From positions 62,001 through 126,000 of the forward strand of contig JAGMUV010000052.1 in assembly GCA_020744425.1 (NCBI GenBank): a stretch of 64,000 nucleotides of DNA. The letters run 5' to 3'. The DNA is from Dactylonectria macrodidyma (Eukaryota > Ascomycota > Sordariomycetes > Hypocreales > Nectriaceae). This document shows positions 9,921 to 20,433 of the stretch, one piece after another. Every line of letters starts with the position of its first letter. Positions within the stretch are counted from its first letter, which is position 1. Under the pieces are notes generated by a model. That model saw only the letters and a list, made by a program, of their open reading frames with translations, had not been told where the DNA came from and made no database searches. Both the position numbers and the translations under genes were made by a program.

Positions 9921-10806
9921 CTAGTCCAGGCAGACTACTCGTTGATGATTCGCAGGACTCTCGCTGGGCAACCCAGCTTGTTTGTGCTACTTATCCTGGC
10001 CACTAACAGTAGGCACCACGAGGACTCACGACGCCGTGCAACGAGAACGCAGAGGAGACGACTCCGATGTCGAGTCGGAAATGTGGAGGTGAGGCAGGGT
10101 CTGAAGATTCTTCGGCATCCAAGTGAACACCGAGCGCGAGAATTATTGTGCTATGGTCCTTTTGGCGCCGATGTGAGGTATCCGCACTCATTTCACCATC
10201 AGTGGGCTTTTCCTGTATTAAAGACCGCGCATCGAGCACGAAGACAAGGATTAGAACGATTAAGGGCTCGCCGGGGCCATATGCGGTATTTCAATATCGA
10301 CAAAGCCACGAGGGAGGCGAAAAGGGACCAGTTACCCGATAACCTAGAGCACCATCACCAAACCATATCCTATAGATGTCCATCTGAATACTGTAAGACG
10401 GAGCTCTTGGCTATTTCCTTATCCAGGCTCGTTTGCGCGCGCCATCCTTTTCACCTCTTCTAGCTCGAGGGTAGCTATTCCTCTCCACGGGAGTGCGTCA
10501 CGCAAGCTCCTTGTGTCCAACACATCATCGTCATAAAATAAGTAGCGCACCTGTACGGGTACTTATGAAGATGGAACACAAAATGGATTGTGATGTACGG
10601 ATATGAGCATACTCGGCGAAGGCGGAGTCTTGGCGCCATTCTACAAAACCGTCTGAGAGCTGGTTGGGAAACTTGTGGCGTCCCACTGCTCTTCGCGTAC
10701 GAAGCATGGCCGGCAGGTAGCGGATTATTAAATTCCGAGAGTCCAGGATGCGGTCGGATGCCAGTGATGTAACTTACATCGGCCCTTTCGAGGTGTCTGC
10801 TTGATG
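9921..10806. other. Ligase upstream region, no supported gene
   Basis: The first 130 bp recur at 12.53-12.66 kb as part of the duplicated ligase promoter. A 173-codon plus-strand frame (9942-10463) is Arg/His-rich with no recognisable domain and crosses that promoter, so I do not call it. Confidence 0.4.
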
Positions 10807-10940
10807 CGATTTTTCAGTGCATGCTCCCTTGCCTAGCGCCTTGCAGGGCTATCGGAGATTGCTCACTGGAGGGGCACGACGACGCTAGAGCCAAACCAAG
10901 CTCGGGCCAGCAATTTGCTCTTGATCCTACCAACCCCGCC
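10807..10940 (+). repeat. Dispersed repeat X, copy 1
   Basis: This matches the reverse complement of 52796-52954, sharing GTGCATGCTCCCTTGCC, GGGCTATCGGAGATTGCTC and CCAGCAATTTGCTCTTGATC. In the other copy it lies immediately upstream of the bZIP-like gene, so it may be that gene's promoter duplicated here without the gene. Confidence 0.7.
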
Positions 10941-10947
10941 TCAAGAT

Positions 10948-11338
10948 CCTTGTTTTAGTCAAAGATCCCTGTTTTAGTCAAAGATCCTGGTTTTGGTCAA
11001 ATGTCCAGTTTTGGTCAAAGATCCCTGTTTTAGTCAAAGATCCTGGTTTTAGTCAAAGAACCCTGTTTTAGTCAAAGACCCCTGTTTTAGTCAAAGATCC
11101 TGGTTTTAGTCAAACATCCCTGTTTTAGTCAAAGATCCTGGTTTTGGTCAAATGTCCAGTTTTGGTCAAAGATCCCTGTTTTAGTCAAAGATCCCTGTTT
11201 TAGTCAAAGATCCCTGTTTTAGTCAAAGACCCCTGTTTTAGTCAAAGATCCTGGTTTTAGTCAAACATCCCTGGTTGAGTCAAATGTTCGGTTTTGGTCA
11301 AGCATCCCTCTTTTAGTCCAATATCCAGTTTTGGTCAA
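10948..11338 (+). repeat. 19-bp minisatellite array A
   Basis: About 20 tandem units of GATCCCTGTTTTAGTCAAA and the variant GATCCTGGTTTTAGTCAAA lie head to tail without spacers. Degenerate units (TGTCCAGTTTTGGTCAA) occur inside and at the right end. The right end runs straight into the coding part of the unknown gene. A longer array of the same unit, in opposite orientation, lies at 54.7-55.2 kb. Confidence 0.92.
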
Positions 11339-11339
11339 A

Positions 11340-12009
11340 TGGGGGCAAAAGGCCAAGATACTCACTGCATTGTTCTTTTTTGACCCTATAGCCGGTGATT
11401 TCAGCGTCGGAGGCCATATCCCTGATGGCGAAACAATTCCGGATTTTAATCTTCTGGTACGCGTTATCACACACGTTAAACATGCAATTACTGACGAAAT
11501 ACTAGTTCCAAAACTATCTACGTGAGCCCCAAGCACATCCAAGACGACAGAGACGTTCAACGCGAAATGCACGGCGACAGCAGTCAGAACTGCCAAATTC
11601 CAATCAAATCATTGTCAGAGAGGACACGGCAGAGGTTGGCCAAACATCACCCACAGGCAGTTCTCCTACGGAAAGTCATCAACTCGGATCAGCGCTCGAT
11701 ACTATCGACGAATCTAATCCAACCAATACGCGAAATGGGTCAGTGCCAGACACCATCGACGAGTCTGATCCACCCAATATGAGAAAAGACGAGCCGTTAT
11801 TCCTATGGAATGAGACCAATGGCGATTATGTAGAGAATGGCATTTGTAGCCTGGAGGAGGAGATGCCTTTAGATCCCTTAGGCACGCTGAATTCAGGGGC
11901 AGAGATTGATCAGCATGACCCTTTTCAGGCAGAAGACACAATTAACGTGCAATGCCTGAATGAAGATATTTGCATGGAAGCATTTCTTTGGGATGATGAG
12001 CCTATTGAA
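11340..12009 (+). pseudogene. Unknown gene copy A (truncated at both ends)
   Basis: Two exons can be joined: a first ending ...IPDFNLL, an intron at 11457-11505 (GTACGC...ACTAG), and a second starting FQNYLREPQAHP. The spliced frame stays open to 12009. The second exon holds two DTIDES motifs and an acidic stretch ending AFLWDDEP. Compared with copy B (53.3-54.8 kb), the N-terminus is replaced by minisatellite and the C-terminus by the ligase fragment. I do not recognise the family. Three copies with a shared intron suggest a real mobile or duplicated gene. Confidence 0.6.
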
Positions 12010-12523
12010 CATCGTCGAGTTCTTCCAGAGTTACCTCTCGGCTGGCTCTGGATTCGCAGTCTGTTATAGCCATCACGCGCTCGACAGAGGACGCAAAGTC
12101 TAAACCACCACTGGTTTTCCATCTCTGAAGATCCTTCATTCGGGATGATCCAAGACACTGTGCGCGTTATATAATCCCTTCCAGTCGTCGCTCTTGCAGG
12201 CCGAAGACCCTGTCTGGTCTGCGTTCAGGAAAGAGACATGACAAGAATGCAACGGCTTCCGGGCCGCGCCGTGGAATGATGGCATTATGTTTGTTAAACC
12301 AGGCAAGGATGGTAAGCGTGTCACGTTCCTGTATCCTGTCGATGCTCGATGACCTCCTGGAGTTTCTCTCCAGTCTCTCGAGGAGATCACAAAGCAATCT
12401 GAAGGGAAATGGCATGTTGAAAAATATGGTAACGAGAGGAGTGAAGGGGCAAGCACCAGCTCTCACAGCGTGCACGAACGTGGAGGGTATTGGGGGGGGG
12501 CTTTGTGGATATCTGGCTTTCAT
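12010..12523 (-). pseudogene. DNA ligase copy 2, N-terminal fragment
   Basis: This is near-identical to about 9380-9892 of the intact ligase and includes the MPFPFRLLCDLL start. The frame ends early in the N-terminal domain (stop at 12167), well before the catalytic lysine. The duplication continues through the promoter to about 12660. It joins the unknown gene at ATTGAA/CATCGTCGAG, so the two were fused by rearrangement. It cannot encode a ligase. Confidence 0.85.
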
Positions 12524-12660
12524 TTAGGGGTCGGTCAGCATACTTATATAGCTGGGCCAGGCAGACTACTCGTTGATGATTCGCAGGACTCTCGCCGGGC
12601 AACCCAGCTTGTTTCTTATCCTGGCCACTAAGAGTGGGCACCACGAGGGATCATGACGCC

Positions 12661-13305
12661 GTGGAACGAGGGAGAACGCAGAGGAAAGGGTGTTGGGCCG
12701 GAATGAGGATAACTAACTCGGGAACTACGGCCATCTCACTGACATAAACTCCCTTCGAATGCCTCATTGCTTCCTCCTGCATGCAAGGGCATGCATGAAG
12801 TCTAAGCTCATGCGTCACGTGTAGGCGAGGCAGACCTCAGGGAAGCCGATGCAGGGACATCACTTTGGCCTGAGACTACCTTTGCCAACATCTCCTTACC
12901 GAACGGCCTCCGACCGTCGACCTTGCCCGTGTCGATAAGCAGCTAATGCCAGACACCCAGAGCCTCTCAAACCATGCAGGGAGAACGCCACGCAGCCAAG
13001 CAAGAACGATTCGTCGTTGGCGCTCACACCCTTGCCCTCGTGGCTTTTGGCCAGCTCCGGCAACAGTTTGTGTCAGAGATCCAACCGGGTTAGACATCAC
13101 CAACAAGGATGGCGAGGGATTTGCATTCGCAGCGAGACGGGTTACCACAGCCGTCGTAACCCAGCTCTTCTCTTACCTGGTGGGTAAGGACGTCCAGCCT
13201 GGACATTTCCTGTTCCTGAGTTATGCCGGACAACCAGTCTTCAAGCATATGAGACAGGTCAAGGATGGCCGCCTCTGGAGATATTGACATACAGAGGTAG
13301 ATCCT
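12661..13305. other. No supported gene
   Basis: Frames on both strands (for example 12946-13287 plus and 12876-13148 minus) overlap and show no domain. This probably includes the 3' flank of the membrane protein gene that follows on the minus strand. Confidence 0.3.
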
Positions 13306-15524
13306 TCATGCTTGCCCTCGTTCCAGATATGCGGGTGGGAGTGGCGGTAGAGGATCTGCTTCCAGCTGGTCCGGCGACATAGAATAGCCGGATCCGCCAG
13401 CATGACTCGAAGCATCGGAATGCCGACGGAAGAATGGAGAGGCGAAAGACTTTGGCCTCGGCGACACCGACCCTGCAGTACCTGCCCTGACTGGATTCAG
13501 TGCCAGTGGGTTCATACGGACAAGTCTTGTGAGAGATTTGCGGAAGGATTGCCGCAGCTTCTGGGTGGCTAGAGGCTTTGCGAATGTTGCCTGATATTCC
13601 CAGAGTATTTTCTCACTTAAGGGCTCTTCCGAAGTCAAGAGCGAATTCTCCATAGCATCGGGGGCTTGGGGGCGAGGAGTCCATATAGAGACACTCCATT
13701 TCTCTGTCAGACGCTGGGCGGAGCTTGAGAGGGATTTTGATAATGTTCTTTTGCGCCATTTATAGAAAAACAGTGTCAACGTCAAGAGGAAAGCAAAGCC
13801 GGCTGATTGGTTATTAGTTCGCTCATCCCTTAGTTGCGAAACTCAACACTTACCTATCGACCCTACAGCAATTCCTGCCCTTTGGCCTGTCCTATCTAGC
13901 ATTGCGGCAGTATACTCTGGTTTGGCAGTGTCATTCGGTGTTGCAAGTCCAACAGCGGGTTGGATAGTGTTGCAGGAGGTAGTCGCAGAACTGGTAGCCG
14001 TACCAATTATAGACACCTCTGTCGTCATCTGCGATTGCAACAAGCCTTCAGATACCGTCTGGGATGGGCTGACTGCGGCTGAGGACTTGGTGGTCCGGAG
14101 AGCAGGGAGAGTACTGGCACTGATATCAATCGAGTTGGAAGGAGCCAGCTGGGACTTGTCAGGAACAAGGGTACTAAGCCCGGGGATTGTGGCGATCGTC
14201 GTCTGTCTATGTGTAGCCTGTGTTGTTTCTGCCGATGCCGGTGAAGGCAAGGTCGTAGTACTTGTCGAGGATGTGTTCTCCGGAGGCGGGGCAACAAGAG
14301 AAGACGCTGCCTCTGGGGGCCGAAGAGCGATGTACGTGCTAGTAATAGACAATGATGAAGTGGATGTAGGGCTGTGTCAGAGGCCAAAAGCCACAAGAAG
14401 GGTCTATGGGGCACTAACTGCAGAAATCCACTGTCACACAGTGGCGGCCGCGCCTAACAGCCACAAGGTCGCAGCTACGTCGCAGGTTTGCCACAGCTAG
14501 CTTTCAGCTAGCAAGTGCCTGAGGGAGTTACGGAACACGGGCTAAGCGCAACCGGCCGGATCCGAGAGCTCCGACCGGGTTACGAGAGACCCGGCCGGGC
14601 CGGAGTCTCAGGATTACGAAGACCAATCAAACTAGCTAGACCTAAGCAGCTAAGCTACAGCTAGTTAGCTAGGGTATTGAAAGAAGGGATACTAGACCTG
14701 GCTATAAGAAGAGCTACTAGAGGAAGAAGGCAAAGGGGGGGTCAGAGATCAATACAGTCACCAGCATCATTCCTACTAGCTAGCTGCTATCTCGCAGCGT
14801 GTCTGCCCTCTTCACTCCCTTGTGTGTAACCAGCCCTGACAGGCTGGCTGTTCTTGATGTGGTCGTTGTGCTGGAGTATGAAGTAGTGCTAGTAACAATC
14901 TCCTTGGGCGGAGGAAGATCACTCGATGCCATCTCTGGTGGAAGGGCTGGAGTACTTGGAGGTGGTGACGCTTCTGTGCTGATCGCGGTGCCGGGAGGGC
15001 CGAGAGGCCAAGGGGGCCCTTTTTGGTTTCCTTCTGGTCCCGGTGGCCCATTATTGCCTCGCGATCCTTGGCCATTGCCGTTTCCATTTCCGTTTCCGTT
15101 TTCATCCTCATTCTTATCATAATTTCCCTCTTTATCGTTATCTGGTTCCTCCTGATGAGGTTTATGAAACCTGAGTCCTGGCAGTCGCATTGCTGTTCTA
15201 TAACACTGGTCAGTCTCCCCCAGACGATGGTGCTCATCCCCAAGCATGACTGGATATACTTACAAGACAATCTCGACCAAGCTTGGTATCCACGATGTCA
15301 GGAAGTAAATAGTTCGGGAATTGGTAAGATTTAAATAAAACGAGGAATCTCGCAGGGAAATTGCAGTAGTGGCAGATATAACATCGTTGAGGGTTCCATG
15401 CCAAGCACTCTGACCACATCAGGCTAGTGTCTTGTCGCAATAGGATTTGGCCTGTGCCCAAACACCCAGCTGGCAAATTGTACACTCGTTCCTCAGATAT
15501 CCAATGAGCGTGTATCTGTGTCAT
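13306..15524 (-). pseudogene. Ser/Thr-rich single-pass membrane protein, broken by solo LTR
   Basis: Read on the minus strand, an N-terminal part (possible ATG at 15524; its splicing to the next exon is unclear near 15230-15262) leads to an acidic Gly/Asn-repeat and collagen-like GPPGPEG...LGPPG stretch. A long Ser/Thr-rich segment follows, then, across a 51-bp intron (13803-13853), a hydrophobic helix (GFAFLLTLTLFF) with basic stop-transfer YKWRKR and a cytosolic tail ending at 13306. The layout suits a cell-wall or plasma-membrane sensor-like protein; the family is not recognised. A solo LTR splits the Ser/Thr region. Removing it with one target copy keeps the frame continuous, so the gene was intact before insertion. 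Confidence 0.65.
14375..14841 (+). mobile_element. Solo LTR, copy 1 (467 bp)
   Basis: It begins TGTCAG and ends CTGACA and is flanked by a perfect 5-bp duplication, GGCTG (14370-14374 and 14842-14846). A CTATAAG box lies inside. Homologous copies are at 27494-27959 and 53526-53991. No internal domain is present, as left by LTR-LTR recombination. It disrupts the membrane protein gene. Confidence 0.92.
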
Positions 15525-15605
15525 GGTATTTGGCGGGGAGTGGCGCGGAAAGGAAAAGGTGAGACTGGTGGGGCGTTTTAAATCTGGGTGGCAGTGACCT
15601 GCCAC

Positions 15606-15996
15606 AACGGCGACTGAAACTGGGAAGAAACATCCTAAATCATCGCGAAGGCCACGAAGTCACACGGAGCACCCGAACATCGGCAGCTAATCTACTAAGC
15701 ACTCCTACCGGCTCGACCTCCCCCCACTGCCTCTTTACGCCGATTGCCATCTCCGTTGACTCGCGCCCGGTTTATCCGACCGAGATACACTCTGCAGACT
15801 CAAGGTCCCCGGCGTTTGTAATGCACGACCAAAGCACACGGAGCAATGCGTCGACGTTCCATGATTCAAACGCCTTGCGTGGCTACTCGTCCCCATCTGG
15901 CCAGCAACTCAGTCTAGCTGGCACGCGTGCTTCGAAACGGTAGTAAACAGCAAGTAAGTCAACCAAAAATCAGCCACAGCGACGCATGCACCCATT
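15606..15996. other. Intergenic, no supported gene
   Basis: This lies between the divergently oriented membrane protein gene and the LRR-like gene and probably holds promoters of both. I see no repeat or RNA gene. Confidence 0.3.
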
Positions 15997-16412
15997 ATGG
16001 ATGCGTTGACGTTTCGGAGGTGTTATACAGAGGACCCGGACCTGGTAGATCAGGAAGGCAACGATACACAGTTTGTTGAACGTCATCGGTCCAGAGATGA
16101 ACCGCTACGACATGAGAGCAGACCTGATCCCGAGCTTCATTATGACAAATCTACCGAGCATGCCCTTTTGCGAGGCCTGTTTGACAAACTCAATTATATA
16201 GACGCTTTCAGTCTGGCTTCCCTCGGGGCGAGATCTGGTAACGGGCGGGCTCAATGTTACGACACACAAGCACTTGACGAAATTGCTGCCACCATACAAT
16301 ACGGACTGAGATCCCCTGCATTCGAGCACCTTATCCATCTCAACCTCCAACTTCCATGCACGCGAGACGTTGAGCGGTTCACTAGCACCATGTCAAGCGA
16401 CCAGCGCTCGCA

Positions 16413-17095
16413 ATCTCCTTGAGTGCGCGAAGGCGCATTGGATGTCGCCGCCCCACAAGAACGTCAATACATTGAGGGACCTTAAAGAGCCGCCACAGCT
16501 AATTTTCTATGTATCTAATTCAGCCACTTCTTACATCATAGACATGGCACTCCAATTGAGCGTCAAAGGCCTTGAACAACGCCGCCGTGAGCAAGACGCC
16601 GATAGCACCTACAGACCAGATATCAAGCCTACAGACGCCGTAGGCAGCCAATTTGAACCGTTTAACGTCCCGGACCGCGATTTCCTTGTAGGCTCATCCA
16701 GACAAAGATATCGTGCTGGGAACACCACCACGCCGTTTGAAGAGCATATCTTTGACAATAGGAAAAAACAGGCCCGATGTCTGGCCTGTCAGGGTGTTCA
16801 AATCGGCCCTAGAAGTCAGAGTGTTCAACGCCCTAGAAAACAGGGCCCGTTGCAACAGCTAGATGCGAATAGCATCAACAGCCGGGCGCGACAAAGGGTC
16901 CCTAAGAAGATAGGTACATCAACAATGTGGGGTTGTCTGACTTGTAATGTAGCTATTTGTAAAAAGCCTAAATATTGGTGCTTCTATCATAGGCAAGAAA
17001 TGCCTGTTAGCTAATGTCACTATTTTTTTCGCGGTTTTAATTGGATCAGATCCATGTCCGATACATCCAATGCGCCTTCGCGCACTCAAGGAGAT
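16413..17095 (+). mobile_element. Short piggyBac-like element with perfect 33-bp TIRs
   Basis: The left end 16413-16445 and right end 17063-17095 are perfect 33-bp inverted repeats (ATCTCCTTGAGTGCGCG...). The 683-bp body is an internal-deletion derivative of a piggyBac-like element: it keeps the start and end of the transposase but not the catalytic middle. No TTAA duplication is visible. It sits inside the LRR-like gene. Confidence 0.88.
16544..17014 (+). CDS. Transposase-derived protein keeping only N-terminus and Cys-rich domain
   Basis: The 156-residue frame starts at ATG 16544. Its first third matches the N-terminus of piggyBac-like transposases (FEPFNVPDRDF, compare FEPFNVPRREF in the full element). 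At about residue 53 it jumps in frame to the C-terminal part, ending in the Cys-rich domain: CLACQGV, then GCLTCNVAICKKPKYWCFYH. All three catalytic aspartates are gone. In the piggyBac superfamily the C-terminal Cys-rich domain can bind terminal repeats, so a product could bind TIRs without cutting (inference). It could equally be a non-expressed deletion product. Confidence 0.6.
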   Translation: MALQLSVKGLEQRRREQDADSTYRPDIKPTDAVGSQFEPFNVPDRDFLVGSSRQRYRAGNTTTPFEEHIFDNRKKQARCLACQGVQIGPRSQSVQRPRKQGPLQQLDANSINSRARQRVPKKIGTSTMWGCLTCNVAICKKPKYWCFYHRQEMPVS

Positions 17096-17310
17096 AGTCC
17101 AGACCATTGAGACTATTACTGCAAGCGGACTTCCCTAACCGACGACATCAAACGGCACTCTGGGATTTTGTAGGATCCTGCTCAAACCTTGAGTGTCTTT
17201 CCATCGAAGCAACGCACTTTCTCGACCTGGATAAGCTCAAGTGGCTCAAATCAGCACAATCTCGAGGCCTTCGCTCCTTGTCACTCAGTAGGATCCTTTG
17301 GTCGGTTTTG

Positions 17311-19500
17311 GTGCGATGCTGTGACAGTGGATCCCGAATTGGAATTTCGCTTATGTAGCCAGAGCAATTTTGCGCCCCCCCCCTCCCCGCGGATATTCCT
17401 CGTGGAATCCAATTCTCGTAGATGGCATGACATGAATTAAAATGACATGACATGATGGCTAGATCCCATCCGAAGGGAATCTTGTTGCTGCAGATGCCGG
17501 TTTTGGGTTGACGTGGACGCATGACATCTCTTGGCTCCATCCCACCAGACCAGGACTTAGTCATCTCATCTGCCCTCAAGGTCGCTGCACATCTGATCCG
17601 CGACAATGATGCAATCACACATGATGGGCTCGCACGCTGCTGCCAAAGTCCGAACATCTTGCCTCTGTCCCAGCGCGAAGGCGCTCATCACATCCCCATC
17701 TGGACAACTCGACTAACGTCGCTAGCGTGTCTTCTCTTATACATCCCATGTGCGAGCACCGTCGGGTCCACTGTGGCTCATCAACCTCTGATCGCTCGGC
17801 CGTTTGGGATGGGTCATCCTCTGGCCTGAGCTGGCGGCACCGATGGGCAGGGTGAGCTGTGGGGTTTCCAGGGACCTGATGGACAGTCGTGGCAGATGGC
17901 CTTGTTTGATCGTCTCTGCCTCTCGCCACCGTTTAAACTAATGCACCCTAACGTCTGGTGATACAGACGGGCAACCCACTCATCTCCAGCATAAAATTGG
18001 GGGGAGGGGGGACACAGTCGCTAACAATTTTTCACGAGCAGATAGTCTCTCCTCAATTATCACGGGCAGGCAAACACTGGGTCCCGCAGCAGGTTAACAG
18101 TGGAAGTCATTAGACCACCGTGTGCTACCCATCTTGATCATCCTCATCTTGTGAGTTCTCCGCGTAAGAGCATCTCTTGGCCCTTGGGTGTCCCTGGATT
18201 TTGGTTTGAGGGAAGTAGAGCACCAGCATCAGGCCGGCCCTGTGGCAATACCAGATGATAGTAACAGGATATGCGGATGATATGTGGTCGGATGGGGGGG
18301 AATAAACGAGGTTGAGCAAATAAATGCCAATGGGTGAGTATGAGCTGAAAAGCAAGCGAAGACCATCACATCCCGTCAGCGTCATCCGGAAATCGGAATC
18401 AATGAAAATGAAGGCGTCGTGACATGTGAAAGCCGCTCCATCTGCCACGGATAAGTGGATCCAGGTTGAATTTTTAGTGGCTGCGGTCCCTGCAGCGGTA
18501 TTTTACAGAAGGTACCTGCTTACAACGGACTTCCTGATGAGCGCTTGAGGTGCGAGCAACCTAGCCTCTCATATGACTGTTGCGAATATCCAATATTTTC
18601 CCTTTATCGTGATGCCCGTCCGATGATGCCCCTTGGCTACAGAAGCCACCACTCCAAGCCATGGCTCTATAGGATGAAGTATCCATCGGCGACAACCACG
18701 CCGGATATGGGCCGGTCCCACCACAAGTGGCATAGATCAGAGTTTATTCTCGCAGGCATGAAGGTCACACGAACACTACTAGAGAGTTCCGTCAGATTTT
18801 CGTCACGCCTCGCCGCGTCCGCTGGAGGGTCTGGGAAAAGGAAGGGCCCCCAGGAGCAATTTGAGACACACGCCTAGAGTGGGCCTCGAAGGACTTGCCT
18901 CGCGAATGGGCTCTATCAAAGCATCAAGCCCGGTCCTGGCATGATATAATCATCCAAGACGTGCCCTTGGCGGACACACGGTCATCTCAGCAACACTCAA
19001 AGTTGTCGGCCGCCCTCAAGGTCTAGGCCGTCAGCGGCCACGCCTTGGCAGGTCTGCATAGGGCTCCATTGTCGGTTCTGTTCCCGGCCGGAGGTGGACC
19101 CCGAGAATGAGAAACCGAGCGGACCAATGTCTTATTTCTCTGAAGCAGCAAGTGATACTTTCAAGCACAGAAACACGATACAACACACATGTTATCAGCC
19201 CAACCCTTGTGTCCTCCCCACATCCTTGAACCTGTGTGCCTCATCCTCGCTTGGGTCTGTGTCATCTTCGTCGCCAATAGCAGACTCGGTTTGACTCACA
19301 GTGTCATCGGTCCTGCACCCCTGCTCCAGCCATTCGTAAGAAGTTGGTCGAGGGAGTCCTTGATACACATTCCCTGTTCGTCTAGGCTCTTTTTGGCAAA
19401 GCAACTTTATCTTTCGAGCGGACTCGAGACCTCCTGACATCACTCTCATCCACTGAGAGACTCGACCACTTCTGTACACATAAAGACGCCCAGTCATACC
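17311..19500. other. Intergenic, no supported gene
   Basis: Several frames of 60-110 codons exist (for example 17521-17829, 18125-18448 minus, 18545-18877), but none shows a domain, convincing start context or consistent introns. No terminal repeats are seen. The 3' end of the LRR-like gene may extend a little into the left edge. Confidence 0.35.
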
Positions 19501-19680
19501 ACTGCTCTCTGAGTGAGCAGATCTTGCACCCTTCTCTGCAACGTCAGCAGCCTCATTTCATTCCGCTTCCAAAGTAAGTCCCCCTCCATCTCAAAGCCCG
19601 GCAACCACCAACACCTCACAGTCAATCTCAATCCAAGAGACGACAACTTATATCATACTCCACAGTCAATTCAGGACGAA

Positions 19681-19869
19681 ATGGCTGCCACGGATAACAG
19701 GTCTCCCCTGGTCAACGCCTGCTGCCCAGCCTGCTGCCGTGCATGTGACCTTAGCGTTCACGACTGCTGTCTGCCATGCGCCACCAGCCCCTTCTGCCCA
19801 ACTGTCGTGGAGACGGAGTACGAGGAGCCATCTACTGGCCAGGATGGAGGCAAGAAAGCCAAGAAGTAA
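19681..19869 (+). CDS. Small cysteine-rich protein (62 aa)
   Basis: The ORF from ATG 19681 encodes nine cysteines clustered in residues 14-40 (CCPACCRACD, HDCCLPC, SPFC), followed by an acidic then Lys-rich tail ending KKAKK. There is no signal peptide, so it is probably cytoplasmic. The CT-rich leader with a GTAAGT just upstream (about 19573) looks like a genuine fungal 5' UTR, possibly with an intron. A metal-binding role is possible from the Cys pairs, but I do not recognise the family. Confidence 0.5.
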   Translation: MAATDNRSPLVNACCPACCRACDLSVHDCCLPCATSPFCPTVVETEYEEPSTGQDGGKKAKK

Positions 19870-20433
19870 GAGGTCGTGGAACAAGTAGAGGGTTTTAGCA
19901 GTGTAGAGAGGCGAACTGGCTCTTAGGGCATGGTATCCATTCTCTGTTCGATGCTAGTGTATTTCTGTTATAGATCCATTGAGCATGGTCTCTATCACGA
20001 TAAGGCGGGTGATTGCATCTTGTCTTTGCCTTGTCAATATATGGTCACGGACAAGCAATTCTAAACTCACTCGTCGTCTGCCTGGGCCCGCAATGCCTGG
20101 CCATGTCCTTGATTGGACTCCAAGGTCGTGGGTAGGGAGCTGCTGGTCACGCCAGCATTTGTCATATTGTCGAAGTTAAGGAACCCTGGCCATGAGTCCT
20201 CGGGCACGTTGTTGAATTGCCTATCCATGATGTGGTAGGACACTGCGAGAGAACGCCTTGATTTGCGGGAGAAGAAGTGTTTTTATCGTGCAACGCAAGC
20301 GTGTGTGCATCTTCCCGAAACCCCCTGATTTGTATATCCAGATCATGGCAACAGTAACATCTTTTTAACTATTTAAATCACAGTCGTCACACGGAAAAAT
20401 GGGCAAACCACTTTCCTCCTCACACTGCCCAAG
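19870..20433. other. Intergenic, no supported gene
   Basis: This is the 3' flank of the small Cys-rich gene and the probable promoter of the truncated secreted-protein gene. No domain-bearing frame is present. Confidence 0.3.

Larger units (their letters stand above)
15997..17310 (+). pseudogene. LRR/F-box-like gene interrupted by a MITE-like element
   Basis: The 5' part (15997-16412) starts MDALTFRRCY and runs into LRR-like text (FEHLIHLNLQLP). After the 16413-17095 insertion the protein theme resumes: RRHQTALWDFVGSC, LECLSIEATHFLDLDKLKWL, LRSLSLSRI. The combination suggests a leucine-rich repeat protein of the kind paired with F-boxes in fungi, though no F-box is visible. The frame decays after about 17300. 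The insertion and the lost end make it a pseudogene. Confidence 0.5.

Noticed and set aside
9942..10463. 173-codon Arg/His-rich ORF upstream of the ligase
   Set aside because: It overlaps the duplicated ligase promoter, has no domain, and its homologous stretch at 12.6 kb does not keep the frame.
10948..11338. CRISPR-like array of short repeats
   Set aside because: Units are 19 bp, directly tandem and without spacers, in a eukaryotic context. This is a minisatellite.
12946..13287. 113-codon plus ORF and overlapping minus ORF
   Set aside because: No domain, mutual overlap, and position in the flank of a rearranged block. Treated as chance.
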